The notes beneath the pieces were generated by a model, which worked only from the letters and a program-made list of their open reading frames with translations, made no database searches and was not told the DNA's origin. DNA of 13,574 nucleotides from Deferribacteraceae bacterium. GTDB lineage: Bacteria > Chrysiogenota > Deferribacteres > Deferribacterales > JAISNW01. Of this stretch, positions 12,128-13,574 are shown piece by piece (within the stretch, counting starts at the first letter, position 1; every line of letters starts with the position of its first letter). Position numbers and translations under genes: made by a program. The stretch spans positions 1 through 13,574 of the forward strand of contig JAISNW010000015.1 in the NCBI GenBank assembly GCA_031276055.1, in the 5' to 3' direction.

Positions 12128-13574
12128 TCTAAAACCTCATCACCTAATAACTCATTATAAAAAGATAGGTAACGCCGCGCAGTTGTTTCCCAGCTATTTT
12201 CATCTATAGAATCTAGTTTACTCATATATGCCGCATAGTTTTTAGGTTCAAGCAACTCTTCTATACCGTTTGCAATTAATTCAGGGGTATTATCTGTTAT
12301 CTGTAAAGTTACATGTTCATATTCCTTGAAAATATTCTGTTTAGTTGCAATGGTAGGTCTGCGAAGAGCTAGACAGAAACGGACAGCGCCGCTGGCGGAC
12401 TCATTGGTTTTGCCATACGGCATGGAAAATATATCACAGGCTTGCAAAAGAAAAGCGGATTGCTCTGGTTGCAAGAAATCAGTGATAAATTTCACGTTTT
12501 CTGATATTTCCAAAGTAGAAACCAATTCTTTGCATCTTTGATAGTATTGTGAAGAGCTAGAATTGCCATATAGTGAGCAGACAAGTATATACAAGATATT
12601 TGGGTATTTTTTCTTTAGCTTGGCAATCGCTTGTATTGTTTCATAAAATCCCTTGTGTGGAAAGATAAAACCATAACTTCCAATTATAGGGGAGAAATTC
12701 TGCAAAGAAAGGATTGAGCGCACCTGTGTAGCAGAATGATCAGCAAATTTTACTTCACCATGCGCAATAAGGCGGATATGGCTTTCTAAGAACCCTTTGC
12801 TGCAAAGGCATTTCAAGTCTTGCTCTTGATGAACTGCAAAATATGCTCTATTCAAAATAGCGAGTTCTTCAGGAGAAGAAACGCTCAAAAGTTCAGTATT
12901 ATGACAGGTGATCAAAACTCTTTTCTGTGTATGAACTAAACTGATAATATACGCCAATTCGGAAACTGAAAAAAATGAGGGTTGAAACTGTATATGAACT
13001 ATCTTTGCTTTGCTCTTTAGAAGTTCTTCTATTAGTTTTTCATAATTGCCGCGATAACTCCATACCCTTTGTTTCACCTGTTCATCGTCATCTGCTGTAA
13101 GTTTGCTGCTTATCGGCGGAAAAATTGAGACATCTGCAAATACAGATAGAGATTGAACTAAAAAATTGGTATATTCCGCTATGCCGCACATCATATTCCA
13201 GCTTGTAAGCATATCAATATCTATTTTATTGTCATTGCTAGGTGAAGGGGAGAGTTTCCTAATACCTGCCTCTGTGCTTACGGCTAATCCTAAAGTGTGC
13301 GCTAGAGCAAGTGTATTGTTAATATTATAGCTTTTATTAATTATCTCCCTTTGGCGGATATTGTCCAACATAGCATCAATATCAGTTAAAAAGATAGTAT
13401 CTCTAACAGCATAACAAAAGTTATTAAACCACACTTCAGATAGATGTTTTTTATCTAACTCTGAATATTTATACAGAGCGGAATTCGCGGGATTTAAGTT
13501 GTAAACAGGTTTGTTAAAAGAATTGTTGAGAAAAGCTGCCTTCTCTTTTTTTGATGCTGTTAAAACCTTAGTAG
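12124..13574 (-). CDS. GT4 glycosyltransferase, 5' end beyond window
   Basis: The frame is open to the window edge, so this is the C-terminal 482 codons of a longer protein. A GTG at 13434 exists but lies inside conserved-looking sequence and is not needed. Counting from the first whole codon (13572), residues 1-110 are an unassigned region, perhaps the end of another module. The GT4 part then starts with TSWNMMCGIAEYTNFL (124-139), a form of the N-terminal glycine loop. GSYGFIFPHKGF (298-309) is the donor-domain start, and NESASGAVRFCLALRRP (390-406) takes the place of the EX7E region, as in GT4 modules of large multi-domain transferases. The end (ENSWETTARRYLSFY) is typical. The stop overlaps the methyltransferase start by four bases. 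It probably adds a sugar to the same polymer; the linkage is not predictable. Confidence 0.88.
   Translation of the reverse strand, partial: TKVLTASKKEKAAFLNNSFNKPVYNLNPANSALYKYSELDKKHLSEVWFNNFCYAVRDTIFLTDIDAMLDNIRQREIINKSYNINNTLALAHTLGLAVSTEAGIRKLSPSPSNDNKIDIDMLTSWNMMCGIAEYTNFLVQSLSVFADVSIFPPISSKLTADDDEQVKQRVWSYRGNYEKLIEELLKSKAKIVHIQFQPSFFSVSELAYIISLVHTQKRVLITCHNTELLSVSSPEELAILNRAYFAVHQEQDLKCLCSKGFLESHIRLIAHGEVKFADHSATQVRSILSLQNFSPIIGSYGFIFPHKGFYETIQAIAKLKKKYPNILYILVCSLYGNSSSSQYYQRCKELVSTLEISENVKFITDFLQPEQSAFLLQACDIFSMPYGKTNESASGAVRFCLALRRPTIATKQNIFKEYEHVTLQITDNTPELIANGIEELLEPKNYAAYMSKLDSIDENSWETTARRYLSFYNELLGDEVLE

Overview
The window is an AT-rich piece of a bacterial surface-polysaccharide (O-antigen or capsule type) locus. 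Every supported gene lies on the minus strand, so the locus reads from high to low coordinates. An ABC-2 export permease of the Wzm type, membrane GT-C-like proteins and a set of glycosyltransferases point to a Gram-negative (diderm) bacterium that makes a polymer exported by the ABC-transporter-dependent route. GTG and TTG starts and many ATA (Ile) codons are seen. I cannot assign a phylum from the sequence alone.

Layout in transcription order: (1) 13574-12124, the 3' part of a large GT4-type glycosyltransferase; (2) 12127-11102, a SAM-dependent methyltransferase with an N-terminal four-cysteine knuckle; (3) 11101-10622, a small protein with a DUF4214-like N-terminus; (4) 10622-7596, a 1008-residue fusion of a half GT4 module, a GT9 (heptosyltransferase-like) module and a complete GT4 module; (5) 7494-4756, a 912-residue YfhO/GT-C-like membrane protein; (6) 4751-3750, a GT2 polyprenyl-phosphate-type glycosyltransferase with two C-terminal membrane helices; (7) 3749 to about 3262, a non-coding island of structured inverted repeats; (8) 3255-1229, a GT-C-like membrane protein with a C-terminal beta-rich domain, broken into two frames at an 11-base G tract; (9) 1150-752, nucleoside diphosphate kinase; (10) 711 to beyond base 1, the Wzm-like permease. 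Genes 1 to 4 touch or overlap by 0-4 nt, and 5 and 6 are 3 nt apart, so these are translationally coupled runs. Breaks occur at 7495-7595, at the repeat island and before ndk.

A workable reading is that the cytosolic transferases and methyltransferase assemble and modify a chain on a lipid carrier. The GT2 protein would make polyprenyl-phosphate sugar, the two GT-C-like proteins would use it on the periplasmic side, and Wzm with an ATPase outside the window would export the chain. The roles of individual enzymes are inferred.

The two most interesting points are the repeat island and the G11 tract. The island (about 3262-3749) holds three copies of one module. In each copy the flanking sequences and a 10-nt loop are conserved while the 11-bp stem has changed on both sides so that pairing is kept. 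The G11 tract splits the membrane glycosyltransferase, and 9 or 12 G would restore one frame of about 675 codons, so this is either phase variation or a homopolymer sequencing error.
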